DNA of 64,000 nucleotides from the NCBI RefSeq assembly GCF_001598435.1, contig NZ_BCYY01000002.1:186001-250000 (forward strand). Reading direction: 5' to 3'. The notes beneath the pieces were generated by a model, which saw only the letters and a list, made by a program, of their open reading frames with translations, was not told where the DNA came from and did not search any database. Below are positions 1-8,419 of this stretch, one piece after another. Every line of letters begins with the position of its first letter. Within the stretch, counting starts at the first letter, position 1. A program made the translations under genes and the position numbers. The DNA comes from Sphingomonas pituitosa NBRC 102491. Its GTDB lineage: Bacteria; Pseudomonadota; Alphaproteobacteria; Sphingomonadales; Sphingomonadaceae.

Positions 1-899
1 TGCTCGGCCTGGTCACCGCCGCCGAGGCGACCCATGACGCGGTGGAGGGCATCGCCGCATCGGTCACCCAGCAGCAGGCCGCGCTGGAAAGCGGTCGCGC
101 CGCGCTCGCCGAGACGCTGGCGACCGCCGCCGAGCAGGCGGAGACGCTGAGCCGCGCGGTCGACGGCGCGATCGTCCACGCCAAGAGCTTCACCAGCGAC
201 GCCGCCCCTGAGCTGATCGAAACGCTGCTGCGGGTACGCGACAGCGCCAACAAGGCCGCCGACCATGCGCGCGAGGCGATCGACGGCATCGTCCCGGCGG
301 TCAATCGCGTGCTGCAGGACACCACCGACAGCGTGATCGAACGCGCGGTGGAGCTATCCGTGCGCCAGCAGGTCGACATGCTGACCAAGGCCGCCGATGC
401 CGCGATTGGCGCGGCCGCCCGCGCGGCCGAGCATCTCCGCGCGCAGATGACGGTGCTGGAGGACGCCAACCAGCTCGCCGAGGCGCGCATCGCCGAGGCA
501 CAGGATGCGCAGGAACGCGCTGACGGCGATGGCTTCGCGCACCGCATGGCGCTGCTGATCGACGCGCTGCACTCGACCTCAATCGATATCGCCAAGACCT
601 TCTCGACCGAGGTGACCGACGGTGCCTGGGGGGCGTACCTGAAGGGCGATCGCGGCGTGTTCACCCGCCGCGCGGTGCGGCTGCTCGCCCCGCACGAGGC
701 GCGCGAGATCCACCGGCTGTACGATCATGACGACGTGTTCCGCGACCATGTGCATCGCTACGTCCATGATTTCGAGACGATGCTGCGCCAGGTGCTCGGC
801 CTGCGCGAAGGCAATCCGCTGGCGGTGACCCTGCTCTCGTCGGATGCGGGCAAGCTCTATGTGGCGCTTGCCCAGGCGATCGAGCGGCTGCGAAGCTGA
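1..899 (+). CDS. Coiled-coil protein of unknown function (C-terminal part, cut by window edge)
   Basis: The reading frame is open from the first complete codon (position 3) to a TGA at 897-899, so the gene starts upstream of the window; the GTG at 42 is probably internal. About 298 residues are visible. The first ~175 are rich in Ala, Glu, Gln and Arg with heptad-like spacing and almost no Pro, as in a long coiled coil. The last ~110 residues are more globular, with many His and Asp residues (for example around RLYDHDDVF and HVHRYVHDFE). There is no membrane segment in the visible part. It resembles the large alphaproteobacterial coiled-coil proteins usually annotated as hypothetical, and I do not recognise a specific family. 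Confidence 0.6.
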   Translation, partial: LGLVTAAEATHDAVEGIAASVTQQQAALESGRAALAETLATAAEQAETLSRAVDGAIVHAKSFTSDAAPELIETLLRVRDSANKAADHAREAIDGIVPAVNRVLQDTTDSVIERAVELSVRQQVDMLTKAADAAIGAAARAAEHLRAQMTVLEDANQLAEARIAEAQDAQERADGDGFAHRMALLIDALHSTSIDIAKTFSTEVTDGAWGAYLKGDRGVFTRRAVRLLAPHEAREIHRLYDHDDVFRDHVHRYVHDFETMLRQVLGLREGNPLAVTLLSSDAGKLYVALAQAIERLRS

Positions 900-932
900 G
901 GGTTTGGGGGCCTGATACGCCCCCCCCAAAGC

Positions 933-1029
933 CGTCATCCCGTCGAAAGCCGGGATCCAGACGCCATTCGCTTTCCGCAGGAACCGCGCCGGCGACCCCA
1001 ATGGATTCCGGCTTTCGCCGGAATGACGG
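933..1029. repeat. REP-like inverted repeat between convergent genes
   Basis: The left arm (CGTCATCCCGTCGAAAGC, from 933) is mirrored by a right arm ending at 1029 (GCTTTCGCCGGAATGACGG), with a GC-rich middle. This is the widespread proteobacterial repeat built on CGTCATTCC...GGAATGACG. It fills most of the gap between the coiled-coil gene (ends 899) and the lacI-type gene (ends 1047), so its hairpin could stop transcription from both sides. Confidence 0.8.
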
Positions 1030-1046
1030 TTGTAGAGTCCGGGGCG

Positions 1047-2102
1047 TTACCGTGCCGGCGGCCGGCGGGTGGAGTCCCGCACGATCAGCGTCGAGGGCAG
1101 CACCACCGGCTCGGTCGAGGCAGGCGGGCGGCCCGCGCAGGCGTCGATGATCCGCTCGACCGCCTTCGCCGTGATGTCGGCGATCGGCTGGGACACGGCG
1201 GTGAGCGCCGGGCTGGCGAACCGCACGATCGGCGTGTCGTCGAAGCTGACCAGCGACACGTCCTCGGGCACGCTGAGCCCCCGCCCCCGCACCGCCGCCA
1301 GCGTCGCCAGCGCCGTCTGGTCGTTGGCGGCGATCACGGCGGTCACGTCGGCGCGGTCGAGCAGGGTCCGCGCCGCGATCAGCCCGGCATCGTAGGAAAA
1401 GTCGCCGGTCTCCAGCAGCCCCTCGGACGCAAGCCCGGCCGCCGCCATTGCCGCGCGCCACCCCTCGACGCGCCAGGCGCTCAGCTCGTACGAATCGGGC
1501 CCGGCGATGAAGCCGATGCGACGATGGCCGAGCGCCAGCAGATGCTCGGTCGCCAGCCGCGCGCTGCCGCGATCGTCCTGCACCAGCATGTGCCCGGGGC
1601 CCGCGGCGACCGAACCGATCCGCGCGATCTCGATCCCCTTCTCGGCGAGCAGACGCAGGATCACCGGGTTCTGCGAATGCGGCGGGGTGAGGATCGCGCC
1701 GTCGGGCTGGAGCGCGGCGATGGCGGCGTTGATTTCGCGCTCGATCTGGTCGCTCTGGGTGTCGACCAGCTCGACGATCATCCGATAGCCATGCGCGGCG
1801 CAAGCGAGCATGCCGCCGAGCAGCATCTGGTCGACCCAGTCGCGCCCCTCGCGCGCGCGCCAGTCGGCGATGGTCCGCTCGCGATCGTTGAGCGCGAGGA
1901 TCAGGTACGAACGCGATCCGCTCATCCGCTGCGCCGCCAGAGAAGGGACGTAGCCGAGCTTGGCAATCGACGCCTGCACCCGGTGGAGCATCTCCGGCCG
2001 CACGCCGGGCTCCTTGTTGATCACCCGGCTCACCGTCTGCAGCGAGACGCCGGCATCGGCCGCGACATGGCGGATCGTCACGGACTGGCGCCTACGAGAC
2101 AT
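1047..2102 (-). CDS. LacI-family transcriptional regulator
   Basis: This 351-residue protein has full LacI-family length. An N-terminal helix-turn-helix and hinge helix (residues ~8-60, VTIRHVAADAGVSLQTVSRV then a YVPSLAAQRM hinge) are followed by a periplasmic-binding-like sugar sensor. It would bind a palindromic operator and release it when a sugar-like effector binds; the effector cannot be read from sequence. It starts with ATG 27 bp after the cupin-like gene and is probably the last gene of a unit with SapC-like, cupin-like and possibly the TonB receptor genes. Two palindromes at 7006-7028 and 11883-11905, each with the central CG typical of LacI-family operators, are the likely targets; that link is inference. 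Confidence 0.93.
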   Translation of the reverse strand: MSRRRQSVTIRHVAADAGVSLQTVSRVINKEPGVRPEMLHRVQASIAKLGYVPSLAAQRMSGSRSYLILALNDRERTIADWRAREGRDWVDQMLLGGMLACAAHGYRMIVELVDTQSDQIEREINAAIAALQPDGAILTPPHSQNPVILRLLAEKGIEIARIGSVAAGPGHMLVQDDRGSARLATEHLLALGHRRIGFIAGPDSYELSAWRVEGWRAAMAAAGLASEGLLETGDFSYDAGLIAARTLLDRADVTAVIAANDQTALATLAAVRGRGLSVPEDVSLVSFDDTPIVRFASPALTAVSQPIADITAKAVERIIDACAGRPPASTEPVVLPSTLIVRDSTRRPPAR

Positions 2103-2129
2103 ACGGTTTCCTCACCCCTTCTTCTTCGC

Positions 2130-3161
2130 TCAGCGGCTCAGCTGCCGCAACAGATAGGCACGCAATTGTCCCGCCGTCTCGGGCGTTAGCGGATCGAGCA
2201 CGCCCCGCGCCCCGTCCGGGATATGCGCGGTCAACGTCTCGCCGGGTGCGAAGACATAATTGTCGAAAACCTGCCGCCAATGCGCGCGCGCCTCCGCCGG
2301 CAGGTCGCGGATCGCGAGCAGCGCCGCGAGCAGCGCGTCGTTCGGCTCGGCGAGCCAGGCAGGGCGGGTCCGCCACCAATAGTTGATCATCACATTGAAG
2401 CGATCGAGCGCCTCGACATGGTGCCACCACAGGCTGGGGATGCGCAGCGCGTCGCCCGGCGCCAGCACCACCGTACGAGCGTGACGGAGCGCCTCGCGGA
2501 ACCGGGGGAAGCGCGCGAAATCCGGCGCATGGAAGTCGACCATGCTGATCGCGCGGCCGCCGGGGGTGTTGTCCAGCGGGCCGAGATAGAGATTGGCGAA
2601 CTGGTCCGGCGGAAACAGCGTGAAGCGGCGATGGCCGACGGCGGTGCACACCAGATTGTCGGGCTCGTCGAAATGCGCGGCGACGCGCGTGGCGCTGCCG
2701 ATCCAGATCGTCGCAGCCAGGCCCTCGCGGGGACCCAGCGGCATCGCATTGGCCTCGGCCAGGCCCGGGAAGAAGCGCGGCACGTCGGTGGAGGCGATGT
2801 AGCGGAGCGGCGCATCGGCCTGGCCCTCGCCTGCTTCCATTTCCGCGAAGATCGCGGCGATGCGCGCGCGGCGGGTGCGATGGTTCATCGCCATGGTGTC
2901 GTCGTAGAAGATTCGCTCGCCGCCGCCGGGTACGCCCTCGGCATAGGTGAAATCGGTGTCGCGGGCGAAGCCGAAGAGATAGGTGCGCGCGCTCGGCGGC
3001 CCTTTCGCACCCGCGGCGACGAGCGGCCAGTCGGCGACCAGCCCGCGCACCACGAACGGCTCGGCCGAGGCGGCCAGCGCGTGGTCTAGCGCCCAGCAAT
3101 CCGCCACGGTGATCGCCGAGACTGGCCGCAGCCCGTCGAACAGGTCGGCAGGATCAGGCAT
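2130..3161 (-). CDS. Cupin-like (JmjC/FIH-fold) domain protein
   Basis: This 343-residue protein belongs to the cupin_8/JmjC-like group often found beside sphingomonad and Caulobacter TonB receptors, SapC-like proteins and tryptophan halogenase-like genes. A 2-His-1-carboxylate iron site is visible: His163 and Asp165 in AAHFDEPDNL and a distal His at ~248 in LWWHHVE. That fits a 2-oxoglutarate/Fe(II) oxygenase fold, although the substrate of this group is unknown to me. Its ATG at 3161 overlaps the end of the SapC-like gene by 8 bp, so the two are translationally coupled. There is no signal peptide, which suggests a cytoplasmic protein. Confidence 0.85.
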   Translation of the reverse strand: MPDPADLFDGLRPVSAITVADCWALDHALAASAEPFVVRGLVADWPLVAAGAKGPPSARTYLFGFARDTDFTYAEGVPGGGERIFYDDTMAMNHRTRRARIAAIFAEMEAGEGQADAPLRYIASTDVPRFFPGLAEANAMPLGPREGLAATIWIGSATRVAAHFDEPDNLVCTAVGHRRFTLFPPDQFANLYLGPLDNTPGGRAISMVDFHAPDFARFPRFREALRHARTVVLAPGDALRIPSLWWHHVEALDRFNVMINYWWRTRPAWLAEPNDALLAALLAIRDLPAEARAHWRQVFDNYVFAPGETLTAHIPDGARGVLDPLTPETAGQLRAYLLRQLSR

Positions 3162-3888
3162 CGGTACCCCGACGCTGCTGCCGCACGATCAGCGACGGCA
3201 GGTTGGCGAGCGATGCCAGCGCCATCGTGATCGGCAGCAAATGGTGCTCGCGGTGCAGCTCGCCCAGCGCGTCGCCGTCGAGCGCGGCGAACCGCTCTTC
3301 GTGGATGCCGTGAAAGTCGACGATTTGCCGGGCATTGCCGTCGGCATCGTCGAAGCGGATCGAGACGGGCTCGAGCAGGTCGTGCCGCTCCAGCGCGTCG
3401 AAGAAAGCAGGGGCAGCGCGGTAACCGCGATCGAGCTCGCCGAGGCCGTCGAGCACGGCGGCGAGATAGGCGCTCGGGCCTCCGTCGGCGTCGAACAGCG
3501 GCGAGGCTTCGTCATAGCCGAGATCGCCCGGTACCAGCACGCGCGGGCTCGCGCCGGCCAGATGGAGCTGGGGGACGTCCCCGCCCCTTGCCGGCGGGCC
3601 GATCAGGAAGGGCCGGGTCGCCATCGCCAGCGGCAGATAGGGCGCATCCCAGCGATCGCCGTCGAGATACAGGTTCTCGTCCGGCGCGAAGCCGAACAGC
3701 GCTGTCGCCTGGAAGCCGTCGCGCGCTGCGGTGCGCTGGAACAGGATCGGATAGGCGTTCTGCACCTGGCGGAACTCATCGGGCACAATGAGGCAAAGCT
3801 GGACGGCATCGCCCAGCGCGGCGCCGCGCCGCCGGTCGATACGGACCGCGCGATGATCGTCGATGGTCACGAGCGGATGGTCGGTCAT
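3154..3888 (-). CDS. SapC family protein
   Basis: This is a 244-residue SapC-like protein (the family is named after a Campylobacter S-layer-associated protein) of the type that accompanies sugar-linked TonB-dependent receptors in sphingomonads and Caulobacter. The start is placed at the ATG at 3888 (MTDHPLVTIDDH), preceded by AGGGGGACCG, instead of an upstream in-frame ATG whose extension is Arg/Cys-rich and shadow-like. The typical motif LCLIVPDEFRQVQNAYPILF region lies near residues 30-50. There is no signal peptide. It follows the receptor gene by 89 bp and overlaps the cupin-like gene. The molecular function of the family is not established. Confidence 0.88.
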   Translation of the reverse strand: MTDHPLVTIDDHRAVRIDRRRGAALGDAVQLCLIVPDEFRQVQNAYPILFQRTAARDGFQATALFGFAPDENLYLDGDRWDAPYLPLAMATRPFLIGPPARGGDVPQLHLAGASPRVLVPGDLGYDEASPLFDADGGPSAYLAAVLDGLGELDRGYRAAPAFFDALERHDLLEPVSIRFDDADGNARQIVDFHGIHEERFAALDGDALGELHREHHLLPITMALASLANLPSLIVRQQRRGTDA

Positions 3889-3977
3889 GTCGGTCCCCCT
3901 TCCCCGCCGGCGGCGTTCGCACGCCGCGCAGCGGGGCGGAAGGGCCTTGCGGTCGTGCAACCGCAAGGCCCCGGTGT

Positions 3978-6965
3978 TCAGAAGCGGTAGCGCAGGCCCA
4001 CCGTGTAGCGGGCATAGCCCGGCGCGGTGACGCCGACATACTGCTCGGTCCGCTGGTGCGTGCGGCGGCCCTCGCCCGTCAGGTTGATGCCTTCGAAGAA
4101 CAGGCTGGTCCGCGGGCGCACTTCCCAGCTCGCGCTGGCATCGATCTGGCCATAGGCTTCGGTGTAGCTCGGGTTCGATCCCGCGCCCGCCAGGAACTCG
4201 GCGCGCCAGTTATAGGCGACGCGCGCCTGAATGCCGTTCTTGTCGTAATAACCGATCACGTTGGCCGTGTCGCTCAGGCCCACCAGCGCGAACTGGTTGA
4301 CCGTCGCCGGCACGTTGTTCCTGTAATGCACGTCCCCGTCGACGATCGTGTAGTTGAGGATCATCCCCAGACCAGTATCCCAGAAACCGTGCTGGATCGC
4401 GAATTCCCAGCCATGGACGTTGGCGGTCTGGCCGTTGTTGACCGGTGTGTTGACGGTGAACAGCACCGCATTATCCTCGGGCAGGCCGAGGATGTCACCG
4501 GTATAGGCGCCAGGCGTCCCGCCGGTGATCTTCACCGAACCTGGATAATTGGCGAAGATATACTGGCGGATGTCGTTCGAAGTCGCGCCTGCGCCCAGCG
4601 CCGCGAGCGCCGCCTTGTAGCGCGGGCCGTCGGCCGGGTTGGTCAGGCCGAACACCGGCTTCTTCACCTGGCCGGTCCCGATGAAATTCACCACCGACTT
4701 GTGGAAATAACCGACCGAGATGTAGCTCTCGGGCTGGTAGTACCACTCGGCCGAGAAATCGAGGTTCTTCGATTTGTACGGCAGCAGCCCCGGATTGCCC
4801 TGGCTGCCGGTGCCGCCATCGACGCGGAACAGCGAGTCGATCGTCTGGCCGCCCTGCAGGCTGCCATAATCTGCCCGCGCGATGGTGTGCCCGTACGATG
4901 CCCGCAGCTTGACGTTCTTGAGCGGCGAGATGTCGAAGTCGAACGAGGGCAGCCAGTTCTGATACGAACCGCTGAGCGTGGTATAGTCGCTCTTGCCCGA
5001 GTAGACGACGTTGAGCTCGTTCGCCGCGACCCACTTGGTCCCCGTGGCAACGGGCACCAGCGCCGAGGAGTCGATCCAGGTCTTCTCGTAGCGGACCCCG
5101 GCATAGAGATGCGCCGGGCGGCCGAATGCATCGAACTTCACGTTCGCCTGGAGGAACGGCGCGAGCGTCTTTTCCTGGATGTGGCGATCGACGGTGTACT
5201 GCGCCAGGCAGGTATCGGGCGCGAGCGGCGTGCCGCTCTGCGGCTTGGAGCACATCTTGTACAGGCTCTCGAGATTGCCGACCAGGCTCTCGAAATTCTT
5301 GGTGTAGATCTGCTGGATCAGCAGGCTGCCGTCGGTCTTCAGGCCCGGATATTTGTCGGGAACCGTCGCCAGCGTGAACAGGCTGTCCGGCAGGTCCGAC
5401 GCCGGGCCGGCGCCGCCCCAGGTGTTGTTCTGGAGGAAGCCATAGGCCGAGCGGACCTTGTTATCGACATAGGAGATACCGAAGTCGACGCTGTCGAGCA
5501 GGCCGCCATGCTCGTACCGGCCCTTGAACTGGGCCTGGTTGATCTCGTCGCGGAACAGGCCGTTGCGGAACGAGTTGCCGGTCGCCTGAATGCGCGACGC
5601 GTCGATCAGGTCGATGCCCGGCTGCATCGTGATCGACAGCACCGGCATATAGTGGCTGAAGTCGATGGTCTGGCTCGCCGCGCCGAAGATGGCGGTGCTG
5701 ACCGAGGTGCTGGTGCCATATTTGTTGGTCGGGCCCGACCGCGCGATCGAGTGGTGGCCGTCCAGCTCGAACGAGAATGCCCCTTCGGGCTTCCACTGGA
5801 GGTTGCCGCCGATCGAGTTGTTCTCGCTCTGGTTGGCGCTGAGGTTGCTGACGTAGGAAACGTCCTTGCCCTCGCTCGCCTTGAATCGCTCGGTGTAGAA
5901 GATCGGGCTCGCCACCGCGCCGCCAGTCCAGCTGCTGACGGTATCGTTGTTGTTGAAATAGACGCCGATGCTGTTGCTGCGCACCGTCACGCGGTTGCGC
6001 GAATAGACATAGTCGATCGTGCCGGTCAGCGTGTCGGACGGCTTGAACTGCAGCACCGCCTGGCCGTTGATCCGCTCACGCGCGATGTCGTTGATGCCGA
6101 TGCCGGCATTTTGCGGCACCGTGTAGATCTGGTCGCCGGTCGGGCGGTTGGTGATGTTGGCGGCGCGGGGATCGCCCGGCTGAGCAAGTTCGCCTGCCTT
6201 GTCCGATCCGGTGCGGCCGTTCTTCCAGCCGACATAGGCTTCGTTGTTGCCCGCCTTGCGCTTCTGGTAGGTGCCGGCGATCAGGATGCCGATGCGGTCG
6301 TCGGCGAAGCTGTCGCTGATGATTCCGGAGAGCTCGGGCGTGATGGGCGTCTTGCGGGCGTTGCTCGACGAATCATACATGCCTGAGACGGCGACGCTGC
6401 CGTGCAGGCCCGGCTTGTCGAGCGGGCGCGGCGTGCGAATGTTGATCGTCGAGCCGATGCCGCCCGATTCGATGTCGGCGCGGCCGGTCTTGTAGACCTC
6501 TACCGCCGCGATGCCGTCCGAGGAGAGATTGGCAAAATCGAACAGGCGCGACGTCGGCGCGGTGGCGCCGCCGTCCAGCGTCGAAGTGGGCATCTGGCGG
6601 CCGTTGAGCGTCACCAGATTATAGTTCGGCCCGAAGCCACGGACGGTGACGGTCGAGCCTTCACCGATTGAACGGTCGATCGAGACACCGGTGATGCGCT
6701 GCAGTGATTCGGCCAGGTTGGTGTCGGGGAACTTGCCCATGTCCTCGGCCGTGATGCCGTCGACCACGCCCTGCGCGTCCCGCTTGAGCGCGAGCGACTC
6801 GCGCAAGCTGGCGCGAATGCCGGTGACGACGACGTCGCCGTCGGGTCCGGTGGCTGCAGACTCGACCCCGGTCTGCGCCGCAGCAGTTCCCGACATCGCC
6901 AGCAGCGCGAGCGAGGAAATCCCCGCGCACAAAAGCATCATCGTCCTTGCATGTTCACGCGTCAT
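3978..6965 (-). CDS. TonB-dependent receptor (Xanthomonas/Caulobacter type)
   Basis: This 995-residue outer-membrane receptor starts with a signal peptide (residues 1-30, cleavage after SGTAAA). A TonB-box-like DVVVTGIRASL and a plug domain follow (SLQRITGVSIDRSIGEGS, then VRGFGPNYNLVTLNGRQMP). The long beta-barrel ends in YTVGLRYRF with the C-terminal Phe expected for BAM insertion. This receptor type usually imports oligosaccharides or other large ligands with energy from TonB-ExbBD. The ATG at 6965 has GGGGAG eight bases upstream. A palindromic operator-like site sits 41-63 bp upstream of the start and a TTGACC -35-like hexamer lies at 7044-7039, so the site would cover the promoter. The ligand is unknown. 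Confidence 0.95.
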   Translation of the reverse strand: MTREHARTMMLLCAGISSLALLAMSGTAAAQTGVESAATGPDGDVVVTGIRASLRESLALKRDAQGVVDGITAEDMGKFPDTNLAESLQRITGVSIDRSIGEGSTVTVRGFGPNYNLVTLNGRQMPTSTLDGGATAPTSRLFDFANLSSDGIAAVEVYKTGRADIESGGIGSTINIRTPRPLDKPGLHGSVAVSGMYDSSSNARKTPITPELSGIISDSFADDRIGILIAGTYQKRKAGNNEAYVGWKNGRTGSDKAGELAQPGDPRAANITNRPTGDQIYTVPQNAGIGINDIARERINGQAVLQFKPSDTLTGTIDYVYSRNRVTVRSNSIGVYFNNNDTVSSWTGGAVASPIFYTERFKASEGKDVSYVSNLSANQSENNSIGGNLQWKPEGAFSFELDGHHSIARSGPTNKYGTSTSVSTAIFGAASQTIDFSHYMPVLSITMQPGIDLIDASRIQATGNSFRNGLFRDEINQAQFKGRYEHGGLLDSVDFGISYVDNKVRSAYGFLQNNTWGGAGPASDLPDSLFTLATVPDKYPGLKTDGSLLIQQIYTKNFESLVGNLESLYKMCSKPQSGTPLAPDTCLAQYTVDRHIQEKTLAPFLQANVKFDAFGRPAHLYAGVRYEKTWIDSSALVPVATGTKWVAANELNVVYSGKSDYTTLSGSYQNWLPSFDFDISPLKNVKLRASYGHTIARADYGSLQGGQTIDSLFRVDGGTGSQGNPGLLPYKSKNLDFSAEWYYQPESYISVGYFHKSVVNFIGTGQVKKPVFGLTNPADGPRYKAALAALGAGATSNDIRQYIFANYPGSVKITGGTPGAYTGDILGLPEDNAVLFTVNTPVNNGQTANVHGWEFAIQHGFWDTGLGMILNYTIVDGDVHYRNNVPATVNQFALVGLSDTANVIGYYDKNGIQARVAYNWRAEFLAGAGSNPSYTEAYGQIDASASWEVRPRTSLFFEGINLTGEGRRTHQRTEQYVGVTAPGYARYTVGLRYRF

Positions 6966-7005
6966 ATTGGCTCCCCGCCATTTCCATGATCATGGCCCCT
7001 CCATG

Positions 7006-7028
7006 ATGTGAACGTTCACTTAGCGGCG
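7006..7028. promoter_or_regulatory. Operator-like palindrome upstream of the TonB receptor (copy 1)
   Basis: GTGAACGTTCAC at 7008-7019 is a perfect 12-bp palindrome with a central CG. The 23-bp block 7006-7028 is identical to 11883-11905 except at one base. On the minus strand it lies just downstream of a possible -35 box (TTGACC, 7044-7039), where a bound LacI-type protein would block RNA polymerase. It also lies between the divergent receptor and MFS permease genes and could control both. Confidence 0.75.
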
Positions 7029-7189
7029 TTCTTTTGCGGGTCAATAAGTCACATTTTCGTAGTATTTTGCGTAGGAATCGTTCTCAAAACTGTCATCTAC
7101 ACGACGTTTCATGCGGAAGCGCGAAAAGCCGGCGCAACGCTTGAAACCACGTTGGCACGACAAGTCGCACGCTCTAATCGAGCGCTCGC

Positions 7190-8419
7190 ATGACCGCGTC
7201 TTCAACCCCTGCCGCCGTCGCCGACGGAACCGCACGACACTGGCGCTTCCTGCTTGTTTTCGCGCTGGCCAACGCCGGCGGCACGATCGGGTATCTGCCC
7301 TTGTTCACCGTATTCCTGCCGATGAAGGTCGAAGCGGTGGCCGGCCCTGACCGTCTCAACCTCTTCACGCTTGTCGCCATGGTCGGAACGGTGGCGGCCA
7401 TCGCTGCCAATCTCGGCTTCGGATGGCTGAGCGACCGGTCGGCAGCGCGGGGCAAGGGCCGCCGCCGCTGGTTGGTGGTCGGGGTGATCGGCCTCGCGGT
7501 CGCCTATGCACTTTTCGCCCGCGCGCATTCCCCCGCCAGCGTGCTCCTCGCAGTGGTCGCGGTACAATGCGCCGCCAATGCCGTGCTGGCGCCGCTGATG
7601 GCGCTGATGGCGGACGAGATCCCCGACGGCCAGAAGGGATTCACCGGAGGCCTGCTCGCACTGGCAAACCCGATCGGCGCGGCGACGGCCTGGGCGCTGG
7701 TGAAGCTGCCCGGGCTGGCCGAGGCCGCACGCCTGGGATTGCTGTCCCTCGCGATCGCGCTGCTGGTGGTGCCGCTCGCCTTCTCCGGCGCGCGGCGGCT
7801 GCCACAGCAGGCGGTCGCGCTTCCGCAAACCCGCGCACGGCGCAATCTTGCCGCGGCCTGGGTCGCGCGGCTGCTGCTCCAATCCGCGGGGAATGGCCTA
7901 ACGCTGTACCTCTATTACTATTTCGCCGACCTGCCGCCGCGCCGGAGCGCGCTGGACGCCGCCGATTTCGTAGGCCGCACGCTGGTGCTCGCCTATCTGC
8001 TGCCCCTGCCGTGCACGCTGCTGCTAGGCCGCCTGTCGGACCGAATCGGACGCCGGAAGCCGTTCCTGCTCGGTGCGGCAGCGATCACCGCCGGCGGCCT
8101 GGCGGTGATGGCCCTCGCCGTCTCCCGGCCCGTCGCGGTGACCGGGTTCCTCGTCTACGGCGTAGGCGCACAGCTGTTCATGGCGATCCACGGGGCGTTC
8201 TGGATGCAGGAGCTACCGAGCGCGCAGCACCGCGGCCGCGACCTTGGCATCCTCAACCTTACCAATACGCTGCCGGCGCTGGTCGGCACCGCCATCGCCT
8301 GGGTGGCGGCGACGCCGGGCAGCTTCGCCCCGCTGCTGTTCCTGCTGTCCGGCCTCACCCTGGCGGGCGGGCTGGTGATGCTTCTCGTCCGAGAGCCGTC
8401 CGCCGCCGATCAGGGATAG
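7190..8419 (+). CDS. MFS transporter
   Basis: This 409-residue inner-membrane permease has about 12 hydrophobic segments in two halves. The MFS loop motif is seen in both halves (GWLSDRSAARGKGRRR near residue 80-95 and GRLSDRIGRRKP near 282-293). It is divergent from the TonB receptor and convergent with the beta-helix gene, whose stop overlaps its 3' end by 10 bp. Placed between an outer-membrane receptor and secreted enzymes, it probably carries the breakdown product across the inner membrane. The substrate is not evident. The ATG at 7190 has only a weak ribosome-binding site. Confidence 0.9.
   Translation: MTASSTPAAVADGTARHWRFLLVFALANAGGTIGYLPLFTVFLPMKVEAVAGPDRLNLFTLVAMVGTVAAIAANLGFGWLSDRSAARGKGRRRWLVVGVIGLAVAYALFARAHSPASVLLAVVAVQCAANAVLAPLMALMADEIPDGQKGFTGGLLALANPIGAATAWALVKLPGLAEAARLGLLSLAIALLVVPLAFSGARRLPQQAVALPQTRARRNLAAAWVARLLLQSAGNGLTLYLYYYFADLPPRRSALDAADFVGRTLVLAYLLPLPCTLLLGRLSDRIGRRKPFLLGAAAITAGGLAVMALAVSRPVAVTGFLVYGVGAQLFMAIHGAFWMQELPSAQHRGRDLGILNLTNTLPALVGTAIAWVAATPGSFAPLLFLLSGLTLAGGLVMLLVREPSAADQG

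Noticed and set aside
7071..7090. Possible third operator (GAATCGTTCTC) upstream of the MFS gene
   Set aside because: It is not a clean palindrome and lacks the flank shared by the two good sites.
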